In this document: positions 1 to 13,500 of the stretch, piece after piece | Layout: each line of letters opens with the position of its first letter | Numbering within the stretch: the first letter of the stretch is position 1 | Source of the DNA: Pelobates cultripes | Taxonomy: Eukaryota > Chordata > Amphibia > Anura > Pelobatidae | DNA length: 64,000 nt | Direction of reading: 5' to 3' | Assembly (NCBI GenBank): GCA_933207985.1 | Contig: OW240924.1 | Coordinates: 73,013,236 to 73,077,235, forward strand | The notes under the pieces: generated by a model | Databases searched by the model: none | What the model was told of the DNA's origin: nothing | What the model saw: only the letters and a program-made list of their open reading frames with translations | Program-made: the position numbers and the translations under genes

Positions 1-2471
1 AACAGGAAGGAGCCAGCAGCACTGCAGTATATATTTAAGCTTCTAGACATTGGGAACAAAGGCTGCCTGAATGTCTTCTCTCTCAATTACTTCTTCCGAG
101 TAAGTCCCCATGCGCCTGTGTGTCATGTCATCATCTTGATGTTCCAGAGAAACTGCAATGTTTACACTGCAGCTCTATGTCTACCAGATCGCCACTAGAG
201 GGCTTCCTGGATCGCAACAGACCTTTGGTCCGGTATCTGACGCTGGACGTCCTCACGCTCTGCATAAGGACCTCCAGCGTCAGATTTTTTTCCCCATGGG
301 AAAGCATTGATTCAATGCTTATCTATGGGGAGATCTAATGCATTTGCCACGCATGCACATTAGCGCCTGCTTGTTGCAGGCCGCTGGAGGACCCAGCACT
401 GAGGGTCATCGCCGCTGGAAAAAGGTGAGTAAATAATGGGTGTTTCAACCCTTTATTTACCCAGGCGAGGGGGGGCACAAAGGTTGGGAGGAGGCAGAGG
501 GAGCTATGGTGCCAGGAATACAGCTTTGTATTCCTGGCACTATAGTATCACTTTAATGTTCACCTCCACCCTGAATGCCCATTCTAATTTAAGTGTGTAG
601 AGTGGATTGCAGAACTTTAAATTTAGTGCAGCTTACATGGATAAGGAACAAAGAAAATTACAAGAATCCTGTATGTGATGAAGATTTAGCTACAGCAAAC
701 AGCTATTTAAGAAAAGTAGAAGACTACATCCATACTTAATGTAAAGGCTGGCGTATGCCCAGTTATGAGCATACTTTTTATGAAGAACTTTTAAAATAAA
801 AAAAAAGAGTTTAGAACATATTTTAGTATGTGCCCCTGTGCAAAATTCAACTGCTCTGCATAACATGCTAGAACAGGGTGCCCAATAGGTAGATCACCAG
901 ATGTTGCAGAACTACAACTCCCTTGATGGTTTGCATGCCTTTAGAATGGCAACGCATCATAGAACCCCTTAAGGACACATGACAGAAATATTCCGTTATG
1001 ATTCCCTTTTATTCCAGAAGTTGTCATTAAGGGGTTACAACATCTGGAGATCTACCTTTTAGGAACCCCTGGTCTAGAATGTTATGTAAAGCAGTTGAAC
1101 TTTGCGTAAGGGCACATGCTAAATATGTTCCAAATTTATTTTAAAAGTTATTTGTAAAAAGTATGCTCATAACTGAGCGTGTTCACCATAAAGGAGCAGC
1201 AGCTGCACAGTTTCAGCTTAAATTTAATTCCTATAGAGGGAGACATGAAATGGTGTGTCATGTGCCACACTCTGACATTGCTCCCACCTTAATACATGCA
1301 TAATGAGGCCTCTACAGCAGGCAAATCCAACCCCAGATGATGCTGTACTAGGATCCATTACATTCAAAGAATGATGGGAGTTGTAGAACTTTAGCATCTA
1401 TGGAGCAGAGTTTGAGATGCCTGCTGTACAGACCGCACCCTCATGCTGAATTTTGAAAAACGATTGTGCAGTGACATTTAAGGATTTGTGAAAAAGTTAT
1501 CTTGAAATAAATTCATGTAAATGTCAATGCTGCTTTTCATATGAAGAGTAAAGGTTTAGTCATTAACTATGCATTACAAAGCAGAAAAGCGAACAGCGTG
1601 TTTTCTTCCTTGACCAACCCATGATTGTCTTTTTTTGAATGCCAGGCAATCCAGGAACAAGTGAAAGTTCACGGCCAGGAACCGGTCTCCTTTCAGGATG
1701 TAAAGGTAAACACGTGACCGCAAAAGAACATCAATAATTCACTTATTGTTCGCATTGTCCTTAGGTGTGACACATGTAAGCACCTTTTAAGAAAGGTGAG
1801 GGTAGTAGTTAATTTAATATCTGATATTTTAAAAAGGAACTGTTACTTTCACCTCAGTACTCATTACTGAAGCGTTTACTTGGGTGAGGAGTGCATTGGA
1901 TGCAATTTTCTTAAAACATTTTTAAACTTACCTCTGCACAAGTTCTAGCCTCAGATGATGATCAGGTATTGACTTAGAGGTGTACACGCACATATGATCT
2001 TGGCTATGCCCTTCCCTAGGGCGCCACTGTGCTTACTTCATATGATAGGACTGTTTAATCTTGCAGAGATGGCATAGTAAAATCAGCACCTGTAGTTTTC
2101 TAAAAGACGTTTAACGGTTACCTACAGTATTATGAAAACTGTAATCGTCCCCTTTGTTCCTGCAGTGATAGCAATTCTATTCCACACTACTACTGCATAG
2201 TTAAAGATTTCATTGATTTAAAAAAAAATAGAGAACTTGGAATATGAGGTAAAATTATTATTTATTTTTTAAATCCTAGGATGAAATATTTGACATGGTT
2301 AAGCCAAAGGACCCTCTGTCTATTACCCTCCAGGACCTGATTCAGAGTAGCCAGGGTGACACAGTTTGCAGTATTCTCATTGATCTTAATGGATTCTGGA
2401 CGTACGAGAACAGGGAAGTGCTCGTAGCGAATGATGGAGAGAATCCTGCCGATATTGATGATATGTCATAG
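1..2471 (+). CDS. PPP2R3C: PPP2R3C, C-terminal coding exons (partial)
   Basis: Three exons are visible: 1-99 (5' end outside the window or within the first few bases), 1646-1705 and 2280-2471 with a TAG stop. All are in phase 0 with GTAAGT or GTAAAC donors and CAG or TAG acceptors. The peptide reads through LQYIFKLLDIGNKG, VSFQDVKDEIFDMVKPKDP and LIDLNGFWTYENRE, which I recognise as the C-terminal half of protein phosphatase 2A regulatory subunit B'' gamma (G5PR). In this family the protein carries EF-hand-like helices and targets PP2A/PP5 catalytic subunits in nucleus and cytoplasm. The DIGNKG stretch is a degenerate EF-hand loop. The neighbour FAM177A1 is convergent, as expected from human 14q13. 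The gene is broken only by the window edge. The identification is firm, but only 116 codons are seen. Confidence 0.95.
120..554. mobile_element. Truncated TTAA-family MITE in PPP2R3C intron
   Basis: The segment contains the 'actagagggcttcctgg' internal block and the terminal 'ggcactatagtatcacttt' end shared with better-preserved copies at 23151 and 26001. The left terminus is missing or diverged. It begins about 20 bp past the splice donor. Confidence 0.6.
745..1190. repeat. Long imperfect hairpin MITE with a second palindromic MITE in its loop
   Basis: The arms near 745-885 and 1065-1190 are inverted copies: 'gttatgagcatac' at 762-774 faces 'gtatgctcataac' at 1161-1173, and 'caactgctctgcataacat' faces its near complement around 1090. 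Between them, 963-1036 starts 'ccccttaagg' and ends 'taaggggtt'. This is a palindromic repeat whose other copy, in reverse orientation, is at 27717-27787. Confidence 0.7.
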
Positions 2472-2890
2472 GAACTTCCAAGTGCCTTTGCACAGTCTCC
2501 TTATCCATAAATTTTTCGGTTTATTTTTGTGTAAATATAATATAAATATATATTTTTTACAGTGAATAAAACCAATGTAACAAATGAGCAGTTACAGACC
2601 CTCCTTTATACTCTGTACATTTGCTTTTGTCTTGTCATGACCATATTTGTACTATTTAAACACTCAGGCTGTTCACTAATATGCAAATTGTCAGGAATTC
2701 AAACTGAAGTTCAAGTTTTAGGACAAGATAGACAAACAAATCTAAGAGTGAGATATCTTCCAGTTCGGCTACAGGATGCTAATATTTAAAACTTGTGTTT
2801 TAGTGCATCCTTGGTTTATTCTTCAACTAGTGAACTGTGTTCAAATAAAAACTAATTCACAGGAAATAAAGACTAACCGCAACGCTGTGC
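2472..2890 (+). other. PPP2R3C: PPP2R3C 3' UTR with candidate poly(A) signals
   Basis: The sequence after the TAG stop is AT-rich. AATAAA hexamers occur at about 2565, 2844 and 2865. The paired signals near 2844-2870 are the likeliest main cleavage site, but none is confirmed by transcript data. Confidence 0.5.
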
Positions 2891-3141
2891 CCAATCACTT
2901 CTTGTTAAAGTTTGCAATACAGTTTATTTTGCTGTTTGAATAAGAGGGCTTGGTCAAGTTTGACTAAATGTAGAGATTTTCAGCTGTTTCAAAACTACTG
3001 CTCTCATGATGCTTTGCCAGTATTCTGGCTGACAGAGCGTTCTAAGAGTTGTAGATTAACAGCAGAGGACCCAAGTCTCAACAGCTCTAGCTGAGACACA
3101 CGATAAAAGCACACTTGATAAATCAAAGATGACATTATAGA

Positions 3142-3597
3142 AACATACATAGAATGTGACGGCAGATAAGAACCATTCGGCCCATCTAGTCTGCCCAATT
3201 TTCTAAATACTTTCATTAGTCCCTAGCCTTATCTTATAGTTAGGATAGCCTTATGCCTATCCCATGCATGCTTAAACTCCTTTACTGTGTTAACCTCTAC
3301 CACTTCAGCTGGAAGGCTATTCCATGCATCCACTACCCTCTCAGTAAAGTAATACTTCCTGATATTATTTTTAAACCTTTGTCTCTCTAATTTAAGACTA
3401 TGTCCTCTTGTTGTGGTAGTTTTTCTTCTTTTAAATATAGTCTCCTCCTTTACTGTGTTGATTCCCTTTATATATTTAAATGTTTCTATCATATCCCCCC
3501 TGTCTCGTCTTTCCTCCAAGCTATACATGTTAATATCCTTTAACCTTTCCTGGTAAGTTTTATCCTGCAATCCATGAACCAGTTTAGTAGCCCTTCT
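3142..3597 (-). mobile_element. CR1/Rex1-like LINE 3' fragment
   Basis: The minus strand encodes a 113-residue fragment (3229-3570) with RRDRGDMIETFKYIKGIN, RKYYFTERVVDAWNSLP and a HAWDRH end. This pattern is found at the extreme C terminus of non-LTR retrotransposon ORF2 proteins. The 3' tail 'tctgccgtcacattctatg' follows. Two more copies are at 43760-44535 and 46430-46642. The family is given from memory, and the clade (CR1 or Rex1) is uncertain. Confidence 0.7.
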
Positions 3598-6500
3598 TGT
3601 AGAACAAAACTTTATACAAGTGTTTGAATGGAGTATTAACCTGCAGATACACAGTCATTACGGGACCATGAAGTCTTTATCAAACCTAGTGCTCTGCAAT
3701 ATGCCATTATAAACCCATTATGCTGGAATTAAACCCTTGTTAAACTTCACATGCTGAACACAAAAAAAAAAAAAAAAATCTACAGCTTGCGTAAGTGAAA
3801 TGATTATAGGTTTGTTCTAAAAGCATATTAGTCATCTTGGTTATTTAACCTTAGGAATATTGACTATAGCAATGGCTAAGATCAGATAGCCATGTGTTTC
3901 CCTTGTTACAAAAAAATGCATTTCTGTAGCAATTGTAGAATAGATTTATGATCCAAAGTCAGGGGAAAAAGAAAATTAAACAAGATAAAGTTACTCACTG
4001 TACTAGTGCTAAGTGAAAAGTTCAGCCTTGAATCAAGTAACTTAAATAGTCAAATTTTCTATGTATGCCAACTAACATTACCAAAAAAAAAAAAGGATTC
4101 ACGGTTGTCAGTTTATTCTCCCAGTCAGAATATCTGCACCATTGTTCCTAATTTAAATCCATAACTAGTTATGTTGGGAACTGGAACCCAAAAAGCATTC
4201 AGCACAAAGTTTACCATTAATGGTCGAACATGCACTGGGGATACGAAAGATATAAATAAGTCTTCTAAAAGAATACAGACAATTTTAGCATAAAACCATT
4301 TCTCACTGTATCCCAACGCTGTACTCAAAGCACACCAATACTCCAGGATTTCCAATTTCAACCAATGGGTATATTGACAAAACTTGGACATTTAATTGGC
4401 CCTAAAAATTGGGTTAAGAATCCATCTACAGATAACCAAATATCTATAAACCTGTTTAAAATTTAAGGAACACTACACGTACCATAACAACTACAGTGCA
4501 CTGGGGGGGAGGTGACTGGCGCCTGTGACTGACCCCCTGGCACCCCGTCAATAGCTGCTTCCTAGTACTTAAGAGTACCATAAGCACTGTACTGGAGCAC
4601 CATAACCACCGCAAACCCCACGAACAGCTGCAGCTTGGTTGGGGTCTCGCTGTCCTCCACAGACACAGCTTCCAGTGGGTAGACCTCTCCTAGTCCAGAA
4701 AGCGTAGCAGGAACAGCTCTTAGAAGAGCTAATACTTATACTCAGGGGAGTATTGTGATATAGCAATCCCTAGAGTGTATGTAGTTCTCCAATCCCCCCC
4801 CAAACATGAGATTACTTTACCCCTTCATGAAGTCTTGGCTCTTCAATGGGAGCCACACTGGCCTTTTATGCAAGTCTCCAAGCAAGGTGTATGCCCACAT
4901 GGACCTTGTTCGTGACAGGGACACAAACTTACAGCAGGCTCCTCCAAGAACCAGTGACGAGGTTCATTTCGTCACAGCACCTATGGGACCCCAGGTAACA
5001 TACATCAAAATATTGGCAAACTGTTTGACATCTTATAGTAGGAGGGACACAGAGGCACTCCAGGTACTTTAACGGCACATCTTACAAATGTTTGACAGTT
5101 CCCTTTCTGACACCCATGGTCATTCTGATCTGGCAGAGAGGAAGTTCATACTTTTACACTACCATACCAACTCATACCAGATTTCAATATTGTTGGAGTT
5201 AGAATGCTGGAGTATGCTCAGAATATATAATTTCAGATTCAATTATGTGAACCTGTATTCTAAAACACACAGCTAACTAACCATAATAGAATATCCTCTC
5301 AATATACACAATTCTATATCAGGGGTAGGGACTCCAGTTATGGACTACATCTCCCTTGATGCTTTGCCTGCATTGTGAGATATGTAGACACAAGGTGAAT
5401 TGATGCAGATGGACAAAGCACATTCCGTCCCTACTGCAAACAATGAGGAAAAGGAAAGCCTGTAAACTAAGAATAAAATAGCATTCATGTCCAGGGGGTT
5501 ATGTTAGGAGATGACTATATGAATAGCTTGTTTTGTTTCCCACCCACACCATATAACAGGGTCTTATTGTAACCAGACCATAGCTGCAATCAACCCAGAC
5601 AATTCGAGACTGCAGGGAATGGCAAGTAAGGTTTGAATCCTCTTGTCCTTTATTACTTTAGCTGAGAGGCATGCAGTTATTTTTTCCCATTAGCCATGTT
5701 ATGGATTTCCTGGCTTACCATAGCACCATTTATCTCTGGGTTAGCTCATTCCTCAAACAGAACAGGAAACCAAGTAAGAATTATAAGCACAACCCCCTTC
5801 CCTAAATCCTCATCTTCAGTTCAATATTAGCTCCCGGTGGTGATGATAGCCTGGGTATTACACACAGGTTGAATGCTGCTATGGTTGGGCAAGAATAAGA
5901 AAGTTTATTTAATTCTCTTTAATGGCAGAATTAAGTTCTCACCATTTATTTGTTCTTCCCGTTGGCTTGCAACAAGGCTGAGGATTTAGGAAATGGGTAT
6001 TTATGGCAATTAACTCCCTGTCTTATCAGCTGCAGGAAGGAGCTAAGCCATAGGTAAATGCTGCCATGGGTAATATTACTGGAAGTATAAAGTATAAATA
6101 TGGAAGTATAAATACATTTTCATTGATTCTGCTCTCCACTCTTTGTATGTTTATTATAAAACAGCAGTGTGAATTAAATTCTCTCTGTTCAACATTTCTC
6201 ATTGTGTTTCATGGTATGCAAATAATCCAGGTCAGATTTACATCTCGTGTGTCTGTCTGCAGGTAGAACTACAAATGTTTCGATCTCCCCCTGGGGATCT
6301 ATTTATTTATAAAATATTTTACTAGGATGGATACATTGAGATTTATCTTGTCCTTAGTGCAGCACAGTCGGTAAGTAGCTAAGGAATGGCATAAAAACAG
6401 ATTATGGCCCAAAACGCCTGAAGGTTAAAGAGCAAGATGGTCATTTTTTTTGGACCTAGCCTCCAAAATATTGGGTTGTTTAAAGGAACCCTAAAAGGTG

Positions 6501-7556
6501 CCATAATCACTAGAGTGCTCTGGCATCCCCCCACTGCTTATTTCAAAGGTCTCGCTTTGTTTTACTTATTTTCCATATATGCATTTGAAAATATATAAAA
6601 AAAAGTTCTTTAAAAATGAAAGTGTCCAAGAGATTTTAGACATTTATGCCCACTGGTGTTAAAAACAAACAATCTAATTTTTTATGAACAGTCAGAAGAA
6701 AAAGCAGGAAATACAGAACAAGGCCATGTATGCAGTTTCTATCCCAATTAAGACCAGAACGAATAGCCTCATTCTTTAGAATGTAATAATTTAATAGTGT
6801 CATATGGTATATACAGAAAAAAACCCAAAACATCTGTGTCATTTCTGGAACTGCTAAAAGTTTGAATATTTCTTGCTTATGATAAATTCTTATTGTTCCA
6901 TATTTCAACAGTTGGTTGGTATATTAATATTGTTTACACATACACAAAGAAAAACAAACAACCTGTTTTAACCAAAATAACGGGGCAGTCTAGGCACTAG
7001 AATTGCTTCATCTCATCAAAGTGGTTATAGTTTCTTGAGCCCACTGGCACAGACCTTGTATTCAGTGCTAAAACCTTTTTGAATTGTTTATTACTAAACG
7101 ACAGGCTCTAGGGACCCAAAGTCTGCGGAGCAATGGGCTAAGGTGATTGGCTGACAGTTTTAGCTGACTGCTCCCAGCCTGACGTAGTGCTAATTGGTGG
7201 TATGGCTAAAAGGAAGTGTGCAATTTCCAGCAGGGGCCAGGGACCCTCGTTTAGTATTAAACGTTAAAAAATGGTGTTACACTGAATGAAAGTTTGGCAC
7301 CAGGAGGCTCAAGGCACTATAACCAAGAGACATGTTTTCAGAACTCGAAGCAGGTGACAATAACAAGTGCTATACAAGGGGATCGCGAGTTATATCGCCA
7401 TTTAAGAGTTCTAGAACCCAGTTGGTTCTGTTATATTCAGATTTATCATTCTGGACAGCACCTTTACATCAGGTGTGCTTGTCGTTTAGGAAGGCACCAT
7501 ACTAAATTTGGCAGGAGCGGTATTTTATTCAATCTCAGCGTTTAATGCAAGGTTTC
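3598..7556. other. Intergenic DNA and FAM177A1 3' UTR
   Basis: I see no exon of a conserved gene here. It lies between the convergent ends of PPP2R3C and FAM177A1, and the part nearest 7556 should be FAM177A1 3' UTR. It contains A-rich runs near 3760 and 4080. MITE-like pieces start with 'aggaacactacacgtacc' near 4464 and 'aaaggaaccctaaaagg' near 6481. Short open frames are AT-rich and have no recognisable domain. Confidence 0.5.
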
Positions 7557-10500
7557 CTAGGTAGGGACAGCTGCCAGTTCCTGTTTCTTTGATGTACTAA
7601 CCGCGTCCTCTCCTTCCATCACAAAACTAATGTTTACAAACGAGCTGGATGCCTCTGGCTGCTGCGTCTGAGCATCACCGTCGTCTTGCTTATGAATTCG
7701 CTGCTCCTGGAACTGCTGCTCGGCCTTTTCAGACATTTCATTCTCTACCTCCTCCTCTTCCACCTGCATATACAGATCACAATCAATCACTTAGAAATGG
7801 CTCTTGGATAAAATAAATTACTTCATTGTTTAAATAAAAGAATTGCATATAGCTACACTATATGGACAAAAGTATTGGGACACAACGCTTGATTATTGAA
7901 TTCAGGGGTTTCAAATCCGACCCACCCACAGGTGTATAAAATCAAGCACTGAGCCATGCAGTCTGAATTTACAAAGATTTGTGAAAACGAATTGGTTGTT
8001 CTGAAGAGCTCAGTGAATTCAAGCGTGGTACTGTGATAGGCTGCCAGCTTTGCAATAAGTCATTTTGTGAAATGTCATCCCTGCTACATATTCCACGGTC
8101 AATTGTAAGGGGTATTATTGGAAAGTAGAAGCGTTTAGGAACAGCAGCAACTCAGCCATGAGTGAAAGACCACGTAAAGGGTCACAGAGGCACATGGTGC
8201 ATAAAAGTCGCCAACACATTGGTGATACCATAGCAGAAAAGCTCCAAACTTTCACTGGCCTTAATATCAGCACAATTGGAATGGGTTTTTATGTTCGAGC
8301 AGCCTTATATCACCAAGTACAGTGCCTCAAACCCATCGACGACCTTTGGGATGAACTGGAACAAAGATTTAGAGCAAGATATTCTCAGCTGACCACACAA
8401 ATGCTCTATTGGATTAATGGGCAAAAACTCCAGCCGAAAACGCTTGTGGGAATGCCTTCACAGTAGAGTGGAAGCCGTTCTAGCTGGAAAGGGGGGACCA
8501 ACTACATATCAATGTATTTAGAATGCGAGTTCATAAAAGACCCTGTTGGTGTACATGTCAGGTGTTCCTATACTATGGTCCATATATGATACATCTAAAA
8601 GAACACCAGAATAGAAGTTTTTGCAACAGCCATCGATAGAACAGGAAATAATAATATACTCAGACCACTTTTGTAAAAAAAAGTTCAGTTTAACACAAAT
8701 TATACACAACAGTATTGGGTTTCAACTACTGTGCTGTTGTACACAGCATGTGCCTCAAGCCACTTCAAAAGTGTGCCGTGAATACCCGGACTCAGAGCTG
8801 TAGAAGGCTGAATGCAATCCTTGCTGTGTGTTTTTGGAGGGTTTACAGGTAAGTGTTTTGGGAAAGGTATGAACTCATCGCTCTGAACCAACCACAGGCC
8901 AAAAATTCCCAATAAGAAACTAACAGTTTGTACAGGAACGTATTCTCCAGAAATACACCCTCTAACATAGGATTTATTTAAACAGCCATTTTAAAACAGC
9001 ACACAAATGGCTCGTATCAAATGGGTACAGGATTTAAAGCCATTGTAAGCCTCACTTGGACATTCAGATCCAGAATCCTCAGTTGTAGCTAAAGCAATGT
9101 AAACAGAGGAAATTTGTAGGAAAATTAGTTCATGGACCTATCAGAGAAAAGGTTTTCAGAATAACATAAACATGTACAAATTTATAGTGCTCCAAATGAC
9201 AAATGCTTATTGTTTGAACACAAAAAAAGGCCCACGAACAAGACAGTCATTATAGCAAAGATCACTAACCTCTTTTTGCATCCGGTAATATTCATCAATG
9301 GCATACTGGTATTTGGGTGTACTAACGCCCAGAACTGACGCTACCTTCTCACCTAAAAAGTCACAAACTGAAAAGACAGGTAATTATTACTTAAAGGCCA
9401 AGCCCAATATTTGTATTCCACAAGATGCTTACATACAAGTATCTGGGAAATATAACCCATCTTTTTAAAAGAACGTATTTCACGCATCCTATACACTGAT
9501 CAGCCACAACACAGGGTGAAGTGAATAACATTGATTTTATCGTTAAAATGACACCTGTCAAGGGGTGGGATATATTAGGCTGCAAGTGAACACTCAGTTC
9601 TTGAATTTAATATGTTGGCAGAGGAAAAAATGTGCAAACAAAAAAGATATAAGTGACTTTGACAAGGGCCAAATAGTGCATCAAAACATTTCCAAAATGG
9701 CAAGTCTTGTGGAGTGTTCCCGGTGTGCAGTGGTTAGTACCTACCAAAAGTGGGTTAAGAAAGGACAACCAGTGAACCGGCGTAATGGTTATGGGTGCTC
9801 AAGGCTCATTGATGCAAGTGGGGAGTGAATACTATCCATCTAGTCCGATCACTAAGAAGAGCTACTGTAGCTGAACTTGCTGAGAAATGTAATGTTGGCC
9901 ATCATAGAAAGGTGTCAGTGCATTGTAGTTTGCTGCATATGGGGCTGACTAACCGTAGACCAGAGTGCCAATCGTGACTCCTGTCAACTGTCAAAAGCAC
10001 CTTCAATGGGGACATGAGCTTCAGAACTGGACCATGGAGAAATGGAAGAAGGTTGACTGGTCTAATGAATCAGGTTATTTTTTTATTTTTTATTAGATCA
10101 GGTGGATGGCCAGGTGCATGTGTGTCTTTACGTGGGGAAGAGATGGAAGCAGGATGCAGTATGGGAAGAAGGCAGTCTAGTGGACACAGTGTGGGCAATG
10201 TTCTCCTGGGAAACCTTTAGTCCTTGCATTTATGTGGATGTTACTTTGACACGTACCACCTACCTATAAGTTGTTGCTGACCACGTACACCCCTTCATGG
10301 GAATGGTGTTCTCTGATAGCACTGACCTCTTTCAGCAGGATCATGAACCATTCCACACGGAAACAATTGTTCAGGAATGTTTGAGGAACACAACAAAGAG
10401 TTCAAGGTGCAACACCTGGCCTCCAAATTTCCCTGATCTCAATCAGATTGAGCATCGGTGGCATTTGCTGGAACAAATTCGATCCATGAAGGCCCCACCC

Positions 10501-13500
10501 CGCAACTCGCAGGACTTAAATTATCTGCTGCTAATGTCTTGGTGCCAGATAGCACAGGACACGAGGGGGATTTACATGATATTAGGCAGGTGGTTTAATG
10601 TTGTGGCTGATCAGTGTATTCCCATATTTTAAATGCTAGAAAATAATCAGAAAAACATCACCTGATCATAAGAATTGATAAGACTAGGTCAATATTTTTT
10701 TTATATAGCGCATCATACAATCTTGAAATAGGACTATCTGAATGTGTTTGTTATCAAATTTAGTTTTTCTCCTATTTGTATATTATTGGTGCTCTATACA
10801 TTTTAAACGTTTGAATAGCCCAGGTCCATTACTGTTACCATATGAGCCTTGGAGCAAGACATAGATTTGTTGATACTGCTCATTAGCCAATATATTTGGA
10901 GATATCCGGAAAGCAGATCTCTACCAGTCTATTGATTGGAAAAACTTGGTTTTAAATAGTGTTTAATATATACAAATCAGGATAAAAATTCAAATGTGCA
11001 AAATATTTAGAGCTACATTCTACATTTGTTTAATTTCCCCAATTTGCAGTTTTATGTAAATTACTTATGTTTAAATTAGAAATCAAAGAAAGAAATACCT
11101 GAAAGTGTCGAAGTGGCCACTCGTAGCATGTAGAACCAGAGGTATGGGCCCCAGGTCAGCTTCGTCTGTAACAAGAAGTTCAGTTTAGATTTCAATGAGG
11201 TTTATTTAAAAAGGGACATGTCTGGTACAGTGTATATAGGTTTAGTCTGTTATTTCTTTCTCATTGTCTGATCATCCTTCCCGATGTGCAGTTTTACTTT
11301 TATTGTTCTAATAATACAGCTGTAATATAAAATCACTTCTACCTGTGATGTTGTTATCTCTTATTGCTCTAATATGCAGAGAGGCCGCACATCAAAAGTC
11401 TCTGGAAGTTGCAGACCAGCTGTGTTCCTTCTGTAGAACGTTGACAGCTGAACTGCAACAGAGGTACACGTTGAGCCCACAATGCAGCAACTAGCGCTTG
11501 GGCTACACTGATCGAGTAAAACTGTCACCTAAAGCAGGAGCTCCTAGGAAAGCATTGGATTCAATGCTTTTCAACGAGAAGCACTGGATGCATGCACAGG
11601 AATCGACACGCATGCGCATCAGTGCCCCAATATTAGTCTATGAGGAGTACTGGATTGGTGAGTGGCTTCCTTGGCTCAGGAAAAAGGTGAGTGAAACTTT
11701 TATTTTATAGAGGGTGGGGATGTAGACACCTATATATAACAAGGGATAGGGATTTGCATACCTAAGGCTGTAGTGTTACGCTTTGTGCACTATCTTCCAA
11801 ACAAACTCTTCTCAGATGAGGTTGCTGGAATCTGCACCATTTTAACATTCTCTTGCAAGGGTTAGATTACAAAACAGGAGTCTACAGGAGGTCCTACTAG
11901 ACCCGCCAAAGATCCTCATGGGCAGTGGAATATCACAGGCTTCTATTAGGCATCATGCAGGAAGATAGATTTTTCCCAACAGCTCTTAAAAGGGACACTC
12001 TAGACACCATAACCACTTTAATGAGTTGAATTGGTTCTGATGCCTGGATCGCGCATCATATGTAACCTTGGCGCACACACAATTACAAGTTCAGACCTTT
12101 AAAAGTGCAGATAAGTGAGAATTATCAACTGAAATGTATTTAATATAAAATAATTCACAATGAGACTAAATCACATATCTTATTTTCACCAATAATAAAG
12201 AAATGTCAATTTTCCATTAATAATGGTTTACCATTATATAGTATTTCCTATAACCCCTACAGCCTAAACCAGCATTGCCAGGTTCCTTTCCAGTAACTGT
12301 AAAGATTACTCAGTTAGTATATTTCTATATTCTTATCAGTAAATCATTGTACTGGTTTCTTTGTCTATATATAGCTTGGGGCTGCAATAAACAGCTTGTT
12401 TCCTGTTGGGTGTTCCAGCTGTACATTTGTAAAGGATTCTACTACATCGGGAACCATAGAAAATATAAAACCCATTGACAGTTAGGGAGTAAAGCGTGAA
12501 TTGTCAGGAATTCAGGGCAAATATTAAGCAAATTAACATTTCACAAGTCTTTCAGTTTGGCTGTTTTTGCATGAATGAAATTGGGGACAAATGGTTATAG
12601 TATCGTAAGTGTACCTAGAAATTCTATTCTAAAGTATTCCCAGCGCGGGGCTAATCCGGCTAACAGAGGCCCAGCGCGGGGCTAATCTGGGTAACAGAGA
12701 CCCAGCGCGGGGCTAATCCGGCTAACAGAGACCCAGCGCGGGGTTGATGTGTCTCAATCTGAAGTCTGTGTGTTTGCGATGTCATGCTAGTCACACACTG
12801 TGGTTCTGTAAGGCTCTGAAGTCAGGTGTCAAACCTGTTAAACATCGTATAGGACAATGAAACCTGATCACTGCTTTTCAATACATGCCCTTTATTCACA
12901 GCTGGGGACATCAATAGCATTAGTTTCCAATTATCTCTAATGTTTAGTAAGCATTAGAAATTCAAGAAGTATTCTAGGTTCCTTAGCATGAATCTGCAGC
13001 TTGTGTTTCTATTGTAACCAACTCTCCATTGTTACACACCCACAAAACTAATACCCTTTAATGATCTGCTTAAAGTGCACCTTAGTACAATGTAGCAAAT
13101 CTTTATAGCAAATCCACAGAAACAAGTTTAAATGCATGTTTTTTTTAAATTTGAACAATGCAATATAATAAACAACTCCCTTATTTTTTCCTAACAAAAA
13201 CACACAAACATTTATCCAATTGCTGTTTAAACATCTGTATAGACTGAAAAACCACCTCTTCAGGCAGAACATTCCACGTCCTTATTGTGTACCCCTCTCT
13301 TTGAATTGGCTACAGTGCCTAGAGTCCCATAGTGCGGTCTTCCCATTCACTCTTAAATCATTTTTGAGCAGCTTAAAACTAAATAAGGGTCCCTGGCTTT
13401 CAATAGCCCTGCCCCTACTGGAGGTATTGCTCTGTGCAGGCAGCGATTACACACTTAATGCTAGCCATACTGATTTATACCTGAATAGGCCGTGATTGGC

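Noticed and set aside
8158..8466. A 102-codon open frame as a host gene
   Set aside because: It is a remnant of a Tc1-like transposase within the element 7856-8591.
13150..13300. A further retroposon piece ('gcagaacattccacgtcctta')
   Set aside because: It resembles a common frog interspersed repeat, but I could not define its ends or a protein match well enough to list it.
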